A stretch of 64,000 nucleotides of DNA from Candidatus Nanosynbacter sp. HMT-352 (lineage in GTDB: Bacteria > Patescibacteriota > Saccharimonadia > Saccharimonadales > Saccharimonadaceae): positions 434,001 to 498,000 of the forward strand of contig NZ_CP089290.1 in assembly GCF_022819385.1 (NCBI RefSeq), read 5' to 3'. The position numbers and the translations under genes are program-made. Of the stretch, positions 1-8,038 are shown piece by piece (position 1 is the stretch's first letter; each line of letters opens with the position of its first letter). The notes under the pieces are model-generated. The model did not search any database. It was not told the DNA's origin and saw only the letters and a list, made by a program, of their open reading frames with translations.

Positions 1-993
1 TTGCATTTTGAAATTAAAACTCTGGGAGCTTCTAAGTTTTTTGCCGTATGAATATTTTCCAAGTAATGTTTTTTCCATGGCAGTTGTAAGATATAACATC
101 GCTTCTTTAGAATATTGAGTTTTGTCGTTCCAGTATACGCCAGTGTCATCTCCAGCGCCAAAATCGTAACTTCTATAAAAGCTATTACCAAAAATATCTA
201 TGGTGATAGAATTTTTAGGGAATAAGGCTATAGGATTTGAAATGTACCCAACAACTCCCGTATTGGTTCTACCCGACATAACGAAAGGTATATTGCCAGC
301 AATTTGATCGTCCTTTTTCAGTCGCCTACCTTGCTTGATTTTATCGAAAATGTCCTTGAATTTGCATTCACCAAACATTATGCTGCCATAAGCGTCTAAT
401 GATTCTTTCTCTTCACTAGACAATTCGTAATTGTCTAGTCCGCTTACCGTCAGGTAAGCGGAAAGTTCGCGTATACGCTCCTCTTCGAGTTCGCGTATAC
501 AATCGTCCATAAATTCAAAATCTATTTTTCCATCTTTTGTTGGAAGTTGGATGAATTCTTTTTTTACCTTTTCCCAACCCGCCTTATCAGTCCACGCAAA
601 GTTGCCATATATAGACTTCGCGATTGCGCCTGTTAAAAATAAATATTGATTATCATTAGGTATGTATTCCTCTTTAAACGATATAGCGTATGCATCTTGC
701 AACACTGTAAATTCTTTATTCTGGTAAAAAGTCGCTCCCGTATTTGCTCCATTTGCAGAAATAGAGATTACATTCTTTAATATAGTGGCATTATCTCTAG
801 GAGCATAATTGTTAAGACCTTGGTTTTCAATACCCGCAGTCAAAACAGGAAGAGTAAACTCTGCTATTTTTTTTGGCGATAAATCGCCTACCTTCATCTT
901 TAAATTGTTCGTTTTTAATTTCTCAAACAAATCCCCGATTCTATACTCGCCCCACTGAACGTCTTTAAGCTTTTTGTTCAGTGAGGAATCTAT
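1..993 (-). CDS. BcgI-type/type I restriction specificity (S) domain, partial, expressed by -1 frameshift
   Basis: Reading leftward from the end of the nuclease/methylase gene, an open frame in the -1 register encodes two target-recognition domains. The first opens with WGEYRIGDLFE, a typical start of a type I/BcgI S half-subunit. The second ends near the window edge with YSYGKKLRSS, a motif common in S subunits. Between them lies a charged linker with repeats (IRELEEERIREL). The domain would choose the DNA sequence bound by the methylase. No ATG, GTG or TTG lies between the preceding in-frame TGA (1018-1020) and the first recognition domain, and only CTG and ATA are available. Translation by frameshifting from the upstream gene is therefore the best reading. 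The C-terminus lies outside the window. Family assignment is confident; the expression mode is inference. Confidence 0.8.
   Translation of the reverse strand, partial: MDSSLNKKLKDVQWGEYRIGDLFEKLKTNNLKMKVGDLSPKKIAEFTLPVLTAGIENQGLNNYAPRDNATILKNVISISANGANTGATFYQNKEFTVLQDAYAISFKEEYIPNDNQYLFLTGAIAKSIYGNFAWTDKAGWEKVKKEFIQLPTKDGKIDFEFMDDCIRELEEERIRELSAYLTVSGLDNYELSSEEKESLDAYGSIMFGECKFKDIFDKIKQGRRLKKDDQIAGNIPFVMSGRTNTGVVGYISNPIALFPKNSITIDIFGNSFYRSYDFGAGDDTGVYWNDKTQYSKEAMLYLTTAMEKTLLGKYSYGKKLRSSQSFNFKMQ
415..500 (-). repeat. Tandem palindromes and 24-bp repeat in the S-domain linker
   Basis: Two perfect hairpins lie back to back in coding sequence: an 11-bp stem with a 3-nt loop (415-439) and a 10-bp stem with a 4-nt loop (439-462). 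Next to them the 13-mer AGTTCGCGTATAC occurs at 464-476 and 488-500, a 24-bp period encoding 8 residues of the linker between the two recognition domains. Confidence 0.85.
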
Positions 994-1013
994 TTTCCCA
1001 GGCGATTGTCCTC
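950..1013 (-). promoter_or_regulatory. Putative programmed -1 ribosomal frameshift signal
   Basis: On the minus strand the methylase frame reads CTG GGA AAA TAG, which contains the slippery heptamer G GGA AAA (999-993) abutting the stop codon. An SD-like GAGG (1013-1010) lies 10 nt upstream. After a 6-nt spacer, CCTCACTGAAC (986-976) can pair with GTTCAGTGGGG (960-950) as an 11-bp stem with one U-G pair and a 15-nt loop. A -1 slip continues as ATA GAT TCC into the specificity domain. The layout matches bacterial dnaX-type and IS-type -1 signals. Confidence 0.75.
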
Positions 1014-3029
1014 GCTCTCATTTTTAATCAAGCTTGACACTTCCCACGCCAGATAGTCAGCCACGGTCTTTTTAAAGTCCTCTAGCGTCGGTCTTGTGTC
1101 TATTGGCGCCGTCTGATTCCAGTCTGAGCCGTTTTCTGGGTCAATGTGTCCTTCGTAATATTCTTTTTCCGTAAAGATATTTAGCTTACTCTTTCCGAAT
1201 CGCACAAGGTCTACTACTTCCTGGTATCTTTCTTTTGCCCTGTCGGTATCTCTTAGATTTACACTAGCCTTTTTCCTGTTGGTCCTTGTGTAGCCGTCGT
1301 TTGAAAAGTCTATGAATTTAACAACTTCGTCTCTTTGGTGCGCTTCTCCCGCCCTAAACACGTATATATTTGTCTGTACGCTTGATTTCCCAACGAATAA
1401 ATCTATAGGCATTTTAATACTTGCAAGTAGTGTATTCTTCGTAAGAATCTTCTTATTGAGTTCCTTTGCTTTTCCACTACCTGCTGAATTTTGAATGATA
1501 ATGGCTGCGTATCCTCTGTTCATCATGGAAAGCGCTTTTTCTACGAAAATCATTCCATTGCCCTCTGCTGAATAAGGTGGATTAAGCACAAAGGCGGTTG
1601 CTGGGAATTTTTCATCCGTTTTGCCGAAACCGTATTTACCATCAAAATCAAGAAGTGAATCTTTATTTAAGATGTTTGAACTTCCATCTCCCATGAGTAT
1701 CATGTTTAAGATTGCAAGCATATAGATATTTGACAATACCTCTAGTCCCAAAAGCTGCTCTGCTTTTATTTTGAGTTGTTTTTGTTCTAACTCTAATGGA
1801 GATGTTATTTTTGCTTTTGCGTCTATAATCATCTCGTTCATTGCGGCAACAAGTAGTCCTGCACTTCCTGTCGCAAAGTCCCAAACATAGCTGTCTTTAT
1901 CTACCCTTGCTAGTTTTACTAAAAGATTAGCGACATAAGACGGCGTTAACACTACGTCATTTAGCTTATCTTGCGTAAAGCCGAGCCACGAGTACATTTC
2001 GTTAAATAGCTTACCTGTAAAGTCTGTGGTCAGTCCTATCTTATAGTAAATACCCAAATCATCAACTATCTTTGAAAATATTCTCTTAAGCTGACTTTCT
2101 CCGTTTATCGGCTTATTAATATTTTCAGATAATAATGTGTTTTTTAGAGTTCTTACGATAAGGTCTTGTTTTGTCTTAGGTAAGTTTTTCTGTTTTAAGA
2201 ACGCCTCTATCTTTCTAACAATGATATCCCCGTCCGTATTTCCCTCTTCTGTAGATGATTTTAATTCGGATTTTTCAAGAGGTCTTACTTTATCTGGTAT
2301 TCCGAGTGTTGCCATAATTGAAGCTGAAACAAGATATACTCTGTCATTTTCACTAAGCCCTTTTTCGTTTGCATAGATGTCATTGTTAAGCTTTACGAGG
2401 CTTGCATTTATTTCTTTCTCTCTTTTGTCTTTGAGTGCTTCCAATTCTTCACTTGATAAAGAGAGTTCGTTTACTTTCTTAATAAAATCATTAAAATTTT
2501 CTTTTCTCAAAAACGAAAGGTCGCTATATTTCCCTACTTCTTGTCCAATACCCAAGTTATCTTTGGATACATAATAAACGCCTATGGAATGTTCTATTTC
2601 GCCGTCGGCTTTTTTATATCCCGTAACACCAATAGCGATTACGTCAGTGTAGCTTGTATAGTGAAGTACGGCATTTGCGTAGTGCACTGCGCCATTTACG
2701 GCATAACTATTGATATTTTTGTAGTTGGGCTCATTTTTGCTTGTTCTGTTGTCTACTCTGCCATCTTCGTCAAGTCTAATCAGTTTATCTTTATAACCTT
2801 TGTACTCTATAAGTATTGGGTAGTGATTCAAAGCCTCATCTTGTATTAAAAGTTTAGCGTCTGGTCTGTTGCCGCCTGCGCCACCACTCTTTGACTTATA
2901 TTCGTCTAAGGCTTTGTCTATTTCTTCATTGAGGCTTTCTTGCTCTAGCTTGTAGTCTAATTTGTAATCTTTAAGCCAGCCGTTCACGAGGTCGGCAATT
3001 TTTGGTTCTATCGATTGTTGCTTAATCAT
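990..3029 (-). CDS. BcgI-like restriction nuclease/adenine methyltransferase subunit
   Basis: About 679 residues. The N-terminus has a PD-(D/E)xK nuclease signature: RPDAK near residue 57 and LIEYKG near residue 77. The centre and C-terminus form a gamma-class N6-adenine methylase with AdoMet motif DFATGSAG near residue 382 and catalytic NPPY near residue 482. A nuclease fused to an M domain, with a separate S unit, is the BcgI (type IIB) plan. The ATG at 3029 is chosen because AAGGAG lies 8 nt upstream; the in-frame TTG at 3047 has no SD. The start overlaps the end of the upstream gene by 8 nt, implying coupling. It ends on G GGA AAA TAG and probably continues by frameshifting into the specificity domain. 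It cuts and methylates foreign and self DNA respectively. Confidence 0.85.
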   Translation of the reverse strand: MIKQQSIEPKIADLVNGWLKDYKLDYKLEQESLNEEIDKALDEYKSKSGGAGGNRPDAKLLIQDEALNHYPILIEYKGYKDKLIRLDEDGRVDNRTSKNEPNYKNINSYAVNGAVHYANAVLHYTSYTDVIAIGVTGYKKADGEIEHSIGVYYVSKDNLGIGQEVGKYSDLSFLRKENFNDFIKKVNELSLSSEELEALKDKREKEINASLVKLNNDIYANEKGLSENDRVYLVSASIMATLGIPDKVRPLEKSELKSSTEEGNTDGDIIVRKIEAFLKQKNLPKTKQDLIVRTLKNTLLSENINKPINGESQLKRIFSKIVDDLGIYYKIGLTTDFTGKLFNEMYSWLGFTQDKLNDVVLTPSYVANLLVKLARVDKDSYVWDFATGSAGLLVAAMNEMIIDAKAKITSPLELEQKQLKIKAEQLLGLEVLSNIYMLAILNMILMGDGSSNILNKDSLLDFDGKYGFGKTDEKFPATAFVLNPPYSAEGNGMIFVEKALSMMNRGYAAIIIQNSAGSGKAKELNKKILTKNTLLASIKMPIDLFVGKSSVQTNIYVFRAGEAHQRDEVVKFIDFSNDGYTRTNRKKASVNLRDTDRAKERYQEVVDLVRFGKSKLNIFTEKEYYEGHIDPENGSDWNQTAPIDTRPTLEDFKKTVADYLAWEVSSLIKNESEDNRLGK

Positions 3030-4365
3030 TTTTACTCTCCTTTTCAATATTCTCTAGCTTCTTGTCCAAAACCACAAGGTGCTCAATGTGCGGCGTCCTC
3101 GGGAAGAAATTGTAGCCTTGATGATGCACGATTTCGTATTTTTCCTGAAGTAGGCTGACGTCTCGCGCTTGCGTGACGGGATTACAACTCAGATAAATAA
3201 TTCGAGGCGGCTCTGTTTCCAGTAGTCTGTTGGTGACATCCGCGTGAAGTCCAGCGCGCGGCGGATCAACGATGACAATTTGCTCGTCCGTTATATATTC
3301 CAGAGATTTTTCGCTCGGTGCCAAAATCGCCTTGGCATTCGGTCGATTCAGCTTGGCAATATTCCTCTGCATTTCCGCGACGGCATGCTCGTTAATCTCC
3401 ACGAGCGTCACGTCGTCGCCTCCAATTGTCAAACCGATTGTCCCAACTCCAGAATAAAGGTCGAGCGTCGGCAATTTTTCATTGCAATCGATCCACGCTT
3501 TCATATCACTCAGGGCTTTTTCGTAAACGGGAATGTTGACTTGGAAAAATCCTTCGCAAGCGTAGTTGAAGGCGACGCCTAAAATCGTGTCGCTCAGTGT
3601 CGTGTCGCTGAATTTGTTTAAGCGCTCGGTGATTCGGCTGGCTGGGCTTTTGGGGTCGGAATAAATTATTTCGCCGCCCGCAGCTGATAGCAATTTGGCT
3701 TCATCGTCGGAAATCAGGTTTTCTATCTTATCTTTTACGTACAATTGCCAGACGGCGTTTCCCTGTTGGTCTGAGCGAATCAATAGTGTTTTTAATTGGC
3801 GCGCGACAATCGGTTTTTCTCGTAATAGGTCGCGGATTTCAATTGCCAATTTATTTATGCTCGGGTGTGCCAAGCTGGTTCCGTCGACGATGACTTTCCC
3901 CTTACCGCCACGCTTGAAAAACGCCAAGTCCAGAGTTTCTTTTTCGTCGTCGTTCGTTTTGTCGCCGAACCAACTGAACTCGACTTTATTGCGATAATTA
4001 AATTCTACGACGTCAGAAAATACCTTGATTTTTTCAGGCAATGTGATATCGTGAAGTAAAAAAGCCTCTTCGATTAGCGACGCTTTGTACGATTGCTCGC
4101 TGGACATCGGCATTATTTGCCAAGGACTGGTGCTTAAATAGCTATTTTCATCCTTCGGCGTAATTCGCTCTGGACTTTCCTCGATAATTTCCGTCACTAT
4201 TCCTTCGACGAAGTGCGATTTTTTCTTTGTCAGGCGAATCGTTACAAGTTCTTTTGGCAGCCCTCTCCAGACGAACGCTTTGCGGCCGTCGTCAAGTGTC
4301 CCGATGGCTTGCCCGCCGCCAACGATTTTTTCCAATCTTAAAGTCTCAAAAATTTGTTTTCTCAT
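3022..4365 (-). CDS. 23S rRNA/tRNA (uracil-5-)-methyltransferase, RlmD/TrmA family
   Basis: 447 residues. An N-terminal TRAM-like domain (about 1-65) precedes an AdoMet methyltransferase with LYSGVGTIGL near 303, DPPRAGL near 370 and the nucleophile motif SCNP near 392, which together are diagnostic of RNA m5U methyltransferases. The Fe-S cysteine cluster of E. coli RlmD (CGGC-type) is absent; the matching stretch reads STSPWQIMP. Which uridine is modified cannot be told from sequence. The start is a likely leaderless one: TATAAT sits 8 nt before the ATG and no SD is seen. The gene runs into the R-M gene with a short overlap, so the two are probably cotranscribed. Confidence 0.9.
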   Translation of the reverse strand: MRKQIFETLRLEKIVGGGQAIGTLDDGRKAFVWRGLPKELVTIRLTKKKSHFVEGIVTEIIEESPERITPKDENSYLSTSPWQIMPMSSEQSYKASLIEEAFLLHDITLPEKIKVFSDVVEFNYRNKVEFSWFGDKTNDDEKETLDLAFFKRGGKGKVIVDGTSLAHPSINKLAIEIRDLLREKPIVARQLKTLLIRSDQQGNAVWQLYVKDKIENLISDDEAKLLSAAGGEIIYSDPKSPASRITERLNKFSDTTLSDTILGVAFNYACEGFFQVNIPVYEKALSDMKAWIDCNEKLPTLDLYSGVGTIGLTIGGDDVTLVEINEHAVAEMQRNIAKLNRPNAKAILAPSEKSLEYITDEQIVIVDPPRAGLHADVTNRLLETEPPRIIYLSCNPVTQARDVSLLQEKYEIVHHQGYNFFPRTPHIEHLVVLDKKLENIEKESKND

Positions 4366-4438
4366 TAGGTTATATTATATCAGGATGTGTGGATTTTTTC
4401 TGGCTGGCGTGCTATAATCGTCATTGTCCTGGCAATAG

Positions 4439-4513
4439 TGGGACGTCGCCAAGTGGTAAGGCACTGGGTTTTGGTCCCAGCATTCGCAGGTTCGAATCCT
4501 GCCGTCCCAGCCA
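4439..4513 (+). tRNA. tRNA-Gln (TTG anticodon)
   Basis: The acceptor TGGGACG pairs with CGTCCCA. The anticodon stem CTGGG/CCCAG holds loop TTTTGGT (anticodon TTG), the T-arm contains GTTCGAATC, and CCA is encoded. A TATAAT box lies about 20 nt upstream (near 4412). Its 3' end and downstream sequence are duplicated at 5669-5728. Confidence 0.95.
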
Positions 4514-4561
4514 AATTTGACAGGCATAAATTATCGCTCTTTTGGGCGATTTTTGTTTTTA
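4503..4561 (+). repeat. Direct repeat, left copy (tRNA-Gln 3' end plus terminator)
   Basis: This stretch begins inside the tRNA acceptor stem and includes the downstream hairpin ATCGCtcttttgGGCGAT with its T-rich tail. A copy with about four differences lies at 5669-5728. The pair flanks about 1.1 kb holding two minus-strand genes, like attL/attR of a tRNA-targeted insertion. Confidence 0.85.
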
Positions 4562-4864
4562 AGCAATCAAGCCGTTTTTATCTAGTAAATTCATAAAATC
4601 GTCAATAAACAAATCAGTCCTCTCGACAATTTCTTTTTCTCCGAATTTTTTATAAACATTGCTTATATTCTTGAGCTCAAGATTTTCTGTTCCGCCTATG
4701 CGCTGTCCTCTACTGTTGTCAAAACCCTGGTAGTATTTAATTTTATCTTCGAATTTATAGTCGGATGCGCGAATATTGATCCGTTTTTCTAAAAGAGATT
4801 TATTGCCAAGGAGGTCGATTTGTCGATTATTAGATAACCCTTTCTCATTTTCCTGTCGCTTCAT
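4559..4864 (-). CDS. Hypothetical protein in tRNA-flanked cassette
   Basis: About 101 residues, charged, with no recognised domain and no membrane segment. It follows the DUF2268-like gene by about 20 nt on the same strand, and its stop codon overlaps the end of the left tRNA-derived repeat. The ATG at 4864 is preferred, with GAAGAGG upstream; an in-frame TTG at 4885 is possible. Its position between the two repeats suggests it came with the cassette. It could be a truncated tail of a longer protein. Confidence 0.5.
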   Translation of the reverse strand: MKRQENEKGLSNNRQIDLLGNKSLLEKRINIRASDYKFEDKIKYYQGFDNSRGQRIGGTENLELKNISNVYKKFGEKEIVERTDLFIDDFMNLLDKNGLIA

Positions 4865-4886
4865 ATCGCGACGGGGCCTCTTCAAT

Positions 4887-5552
4887 TTATAGGATAAAAT
4901 CCTTGTAACTTGCCAAAGTCGCCTGTGAGATAGTCTGACTAGTTTGATGTAGGTGTTGCTTCACAAAGTAATACCCAAGTTTATATCCCGCCCAGCGCGG
5001 TAAAACACCATCGCCGGTGAAAAATATTTTGGTATAATCGTAAACCTTGTCTTCAAAATTGCCTTGTAGTGCAGCAATTATCTTATCAATTTCAGCTTGA
5101 GAAGTTTTCTGCATTTCTCTCAAGAAAAATTGTTGGTTTCGCCGTCCGAGTTTATTCATCGCTTCCTCTTCTAGCGCGACCGCCAAGCCCTCCAAAATCA
5201 CCCCATCAAACATAGTTTCGGCATATTCGGGCAGTTTTTCCCAACGCAGCGAGTGCGACATTTCGTGGCAAATTGTTTCGAAAATAAAATCCTCGTTAAC
5301 CCCGTGCTGGCTTTTATCAACAGAAATCATAATCAAGCGCGAATGAAGCGTTTTGCCAGCGATTCCGTCCTCGGCGATAGTTGGCAGCGTAAACGAAGGT
5401 GTAGTGATAATTACATCAACTTCGTAATCAAACTGCGCGAACTCGCTCGAAACAAAAGTCTCGGCTTGTTGTGCTGTATTTTTGAATATGGCAATTTCGG
5501 CATCGGTGAAAGTTTGGCTGGCGTTAGCGATGTGTAGGTGGAGCTTGCTCAT
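4887..5552 (-). CDS. DUF2268-like putative Zn-dependent protease
   Basis: About 221 residues. The motif ICHEMSHSLRW near residue 97 contains HExxH, the zinc-binding and catalytic signature of gluzincin proteases. The surroundings (a downstream GLAVALEEE segment and a C-terminal YKLGYYFVK) resemble the predicted Zn-protease family DUF2268. No signal peptide is seen, so it is probably cytoplasmic. The ATG at 5552 is chosen over one 63 nt upstream because TATAAT lies exactly 6 nt before it, a leaderless arrangement seen at many genes here. It is the first gene of the tRNA-flanked cassette. The substrate is unknown. Confidence 0.7.
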   Translation of the reverse strand: MSKLHLHIANASQTFTDAEIAIFKNTAQQAETFVSSEFAQFDYEVDVIITTPSFTLPTIAEDGIAGKTLHSRLIMISVDKSQHGVNEDFIFETICHEMSHSLRWEKLPEYAETMFDGVILEGLAVALEEEAMNKLGRRNQQFFLREMQKTSQAEIDKIIAALQGNFEDKVYDYTKIFFTGDGVLPRWAGYKLGYYFVKQHLHQTSQTISQATLASYKDFIL

Positions 5553-5668
5553 GATCTTATTATATTGCAATAACATAAGTATTACTATAGAGGCAACGCT
5601 ATTTATTAAGTGCAATATTTAAATGGAAATCACTAAAATCTCAGCAGCGACCTTAGGTGGGTTGCTAG

Positions 5669-5728
5669 CGTCCCAGCCAAATTTGAACAGGCATAAATCA
5701 TCGCTCTTTTGGGTCATTTTTGTTTTTA
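5669..5728 (+). repeat. Direct repeat, right copy of tRNA-Gln 3' end
   Basis: It matches 4503-4561 with one inserted base and three substitutions. The sequence upstream of it (5640-5668) does not form the rest of a tRNA, so this is a partial copy starting in the acceptor stem rather than a decayed whole tRNA gene. Confidence 0.85.
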
Positions 5729-5767
5729 TATTAAATTTCAGAAACGGAATAAGATACTATTAAAAAT

Positions 5768-5799
5768 ATAAAAAAGCTCCCACTTGCCAGTGAGAGCTA
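5768..5799 (-). terminator. Rho-independent terminator of the Gre-factor gene
   Basis: On the minus strand AGCTCTCACT and AGTGGGAGCT pair around a short loop, with one mismatch, and are followed by TTTTTT. Confidence 0.85.
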
Positions 5800-5823
5800 A
5801 ACTGTTGTGGTGGACAATTGAGA

Positions 5824-6282
5824 TTAGCTAATTTTAACGACTTGTAGCTGTCTGGTCATCAAGCCATTTTTCCAGGAGACAGTTTCGGACTTCTTGTGAT
5901 TTAACAGGCTTTTCCCCAGCGGGCTATCCACGGAAATTCGCCCGTCCAGAGGGTTCGCTTCCAGGCTATGAACCAGCGTGTAGCGGAAGATTTTTCCTTG
6001 TTGATCCACCAAGTCCACGACTGAGCCAATAGCAATTTTCAATCGATCGCGTTTCCTTGGCAGCGGCTTAGCGTGACGCAAAATATCCTTCTTCATAAAG
6101 ATTTTTGATTGGATATTTTCCAGCTGCGTAATTACATCACCTCGGTGCAATTTGTCATCACGCGATTTGGCGCGCCCAATTTCCTTCAATTCCAACGTGA
6201 GCGCTTTCTCTGAAATCTCTAGCCCAGAAATTTCTTTCTGAAGCTCCTTAAATCCTTTTTTGCTTAAAAATGTTGTACTCAT
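5824..6282 (-). CDS. GreA/GreB-family transcription elongation factor
   Basis: 152 residues, close to the usual 155-160. The N-terminal half (about 8-70) is a predicted coiled coil (FKELQKEISGLE onward). The C-terminal half carries the GreA/GreB FKBP-like domain with the hallmark ISVDSPLGKSLL. The protein enters the RNA polymerase secondary channel and rescues backtracked complexes by stimulating transcript cleavage. The ATG follows an AAAGGGG SD. It stands alone with its own terminator. The coiled-coil tip acidic residues are less clear than in E. coli GreA, so a Gre-like anti-cleavage role is possible. Confidence 0.85.
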   Translation of the reverse strand: MSTTFLSKKGFKELQKEISGLEISEKALTLELKEIGRAKSRDDKLHRGDVITQLENIQSKIFMKKDILRHAKPLPRKRDRLKIAIGSVVDLVDQQGKIFRYTLVHSLEANPLDGRISVDSPLGKSLLNHKKSETVSWKNGLMTRQLQVVKIS

Positions 6283-6359
6283 ACTTCCCCTTTCGGATCG
6301 GCAATTTTGCCAATCGACAATCCTATTACAACATCTAATTCTGAAAAATAGCTGAAAAT

Positions 6360-7310
6360 TTACAGAATCGGCAAGGAAATTGTGAAAATGGTTGAGTTTT
6401 TCGAAGTGCTAACAGAGATTTGTCCGCCTAGCGCTTTTGTCAATTGTTCCGCTAATGGCAGTCCTAATCCATAGCCTTTTGTGCTTTGATTGCCGCGGAA
6501 AAATCGCTCAAAGACGTGCGGCAGAGTTTGTTGTGAAATTGTGCCGTCGTTGATGAAATTGACGGTGATGTTTTGTTTCGATGGAATGATGCAAATTTTT
6601 ACCACAGAATTTTTCGGGCTATGTTTCAATGAATTGTCGAGTAAAATCGCGCACAATTCTCGCGTGGCGGTGTGATGAAGCGGAATATTTATGTGTTCTG
6701 GGCAATTCATTTTAACTCGCGCTTCGGCTTTTCGTTCGCGAACGAGTTCGGATATCAATTCCGTCAAGTTAAAGCTTTTATCTTCCAGCGCCAACTTATT
6801 TTCTGTTCGCGATAACTCCAGGAGCATTGCTGTAAGCTCAGTCAACTTATTTATTTCCTCCAAATTGCTTTCCAGAGTTTCTGTAAGTTCCGCCTTATTC
6901 GCCTTCTGATTTTTTAGCGCGAATTCAGTTTCTGCTTTCATAATTGCCAGAGGCGTTCGGAGCTGATGGCTGGCATTAGCAACAAATCGCGATTGAGCTT
7001 TGTGGGCAGTTTCTATCGGCCGCAAAGTGATTTTCGCCAATAAATATGAACACCAACCGCCAGCGAGCAGAACGATAAGATTTATATAGCCCAGACTAAT
7101 CAAAAGATTTCGAGTTGAATTATCTATTCTTTCCGACAAATTGATTGCAGGAAAATCGCCCTTCCTTTGAACGATAATTTTATGAATTTGCGCATCAACT
7201 TCCGAGCGCGCCACCTGAAAAATAATGCTACTAAACAGCAAACTGACGATCATCAAAATCATCAAATACCAGCCCGCCAACTTAATTGTTGCTGAAGTAA
7301 AAATTTTCAT
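6360..7310 (-). CDS. Two-component sensor histidine kinase
   Basis: 316 residues. Two membrane segments (about 12-34 and 69-92) bracket a short external loop of about 35 residues. The HisKA H-box ASHQLRTPLAI has phospho-acceptor His115. The ATPase domain shows the N-box LLDNSLKHSP and the G-box GYGLGLPLAEQL. The ATG overlaps the response-regulator stop by 4 nt, so the pair forms one operon. The external sensor part is too short for a large ligand domain. The signal is unknown; the divergent ABC exporter is a plausible target. Confidence 0.93.
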   Translation of the reverse strand: MKIFTSATIKLAGWYLMILMIVSLLFSSIIFQVARSEVDAQIHKIIVQRKGDFPAINLSERIDNSTRNLLISLGYINLIVLLAGGWCSYLLAKITLRPIETAHKAQSRFVANASHQLRTPLAIMKAETEFALKNQKANKAELTETLESNLEEINKLTELTAMLLELSRTENKLALEDKSFNLTELISELVRERKAEARVKMNCPEHINIPLHHTATRELCAILLDNSLKHSPKNSVVKICIIPSKQNITVNFINDGTISQQTLPHVFERFFRGNQSTKGYGLGLPLAEQLTKALGGQISVSTSKNSTIFTISLPIL

Positions 7311-7975
7311 GATTCAATCCTATAACCGAAGCCGCGCACGGTTTTTATCAATTGCTTTTTGAACGGTTTGTCGATTTTTTGGCGCAGATTTTTTATGTAT
7401 GCCTCGACATTATTCGGTAAAATATCAGCGTCAAAATCCCAAACGTGATCAATCAGCGTTTCTTTACTGAGAATCTGATTCGGATGCTGCATCAAATATT
7501 CCAGCAGCGCATATTCTTTGCTCGTGAGGTCGATAATTTTTCCTGCGCGAGTTACTGTATGTTGCTGCTTGTCAATTCTCAAATCGTCAATTTTCAAGAT
7601 GTCTGGTTGCTGAATTGGTGGACGACGAAGCAAGGCTCGCACTCGCGCCAACAGCTCATCAATTGCAAAAGGCTTAGTCAAATAATCATCGGCTCCCACG
7701 TCCAGTCCGAGCGTTTTATCTTCGGTCGTACTCAGTGCCGTCAGAAACAGAATTGGCATATTTTTCCCGTTCTCGCGCAATTTTTTAACAATCTCCGTGC
7801 CTTCTAATCCCGGCAACATTCGATCAACAATCAACAAATCATACGGCTGACTATCCGCCAAATTAAAGCCCTCTTCTCCGTCGTACGCCGCATCAACCGC
7901 GTATTTTTCGCGTTTCAAAGATTCGGTTATGACCCTCGCAATTTTTCGTTCGTCCTCAATGACTAGTAGTCGCAT
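7307..7975 (-). CDS. OmpR/PhoB-family response regulator
   Basis: 222 residues. The receiver domain has acidic pair E7-D8, phospho-acceptor D51 in LLIVDRMLPG, T79 and K101 (DDYLTKPF). A C-terminal winged helix (about 125-222) ends with TVRGFGYRIES, typical of OmpR/PhoB regulators. It is the first gene of the pair with the kinase. TATAAT lies 6 nt before the ATG and no SD is present, so the mRNA is probably leaderless. It shares a 63-bp intergenic region with the divergent ABC transporter operon, which it may control. Confidence 0.95.
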   Translation of the reverse strand: MRLLVIEDERKIARVITESLKREKYAVDAAYDGEEGFNLADSQPYDLLIVDRMLPGLEGTEIVKKLRENGKNMPILFLTALSTTEDKTLGLDVGADDYLTKPFAIDELLARVRALLRRPPIQQPDILKIDDLRIDKQQHTVTRAGKIIDLTSKEYALLEYLMQHPNQILSKETLIDHVWDFDADILPNNVEAYIKNLRQKIDKPFKKQLIKTVRGFGYRIES

Positions 7976-8038
7976 ATTTATATTATATCTTTTTTCCTGC
8001 GCTAAGTGCTATAATTTTATTTAAAGAAAAGGAGGCGT
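7976..8038. promoter_or_regulatory. Divergent promoter region, response regulator versus ABC exporter
   Basis: The minus direction has TATAAT 6 nt before the regulator ATG. The plus direction has TATAAT at 8010-8015 followed by an AAGGAGG ribosome site before the ATG at 8039. With only 63 bp, a regulator bound here would affect both sides. Confidence 0.75.

Noticed and set aside
990..1020. Simple frameshift mutation separating methylase and specificity parts
   Set aside because: The coincidence of a slippery heptamer, SD-like element, short spacer and 11-bp stem exactly at the junction is better explained by programmed frameshifting, though mutation is not excluded.
5640..5728. Second tRNA-Gln gene
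   Set aside because: Only the acceptor 3' strand and downstream hairpin are duplicated; no D, anticodon or T arm precedes it.
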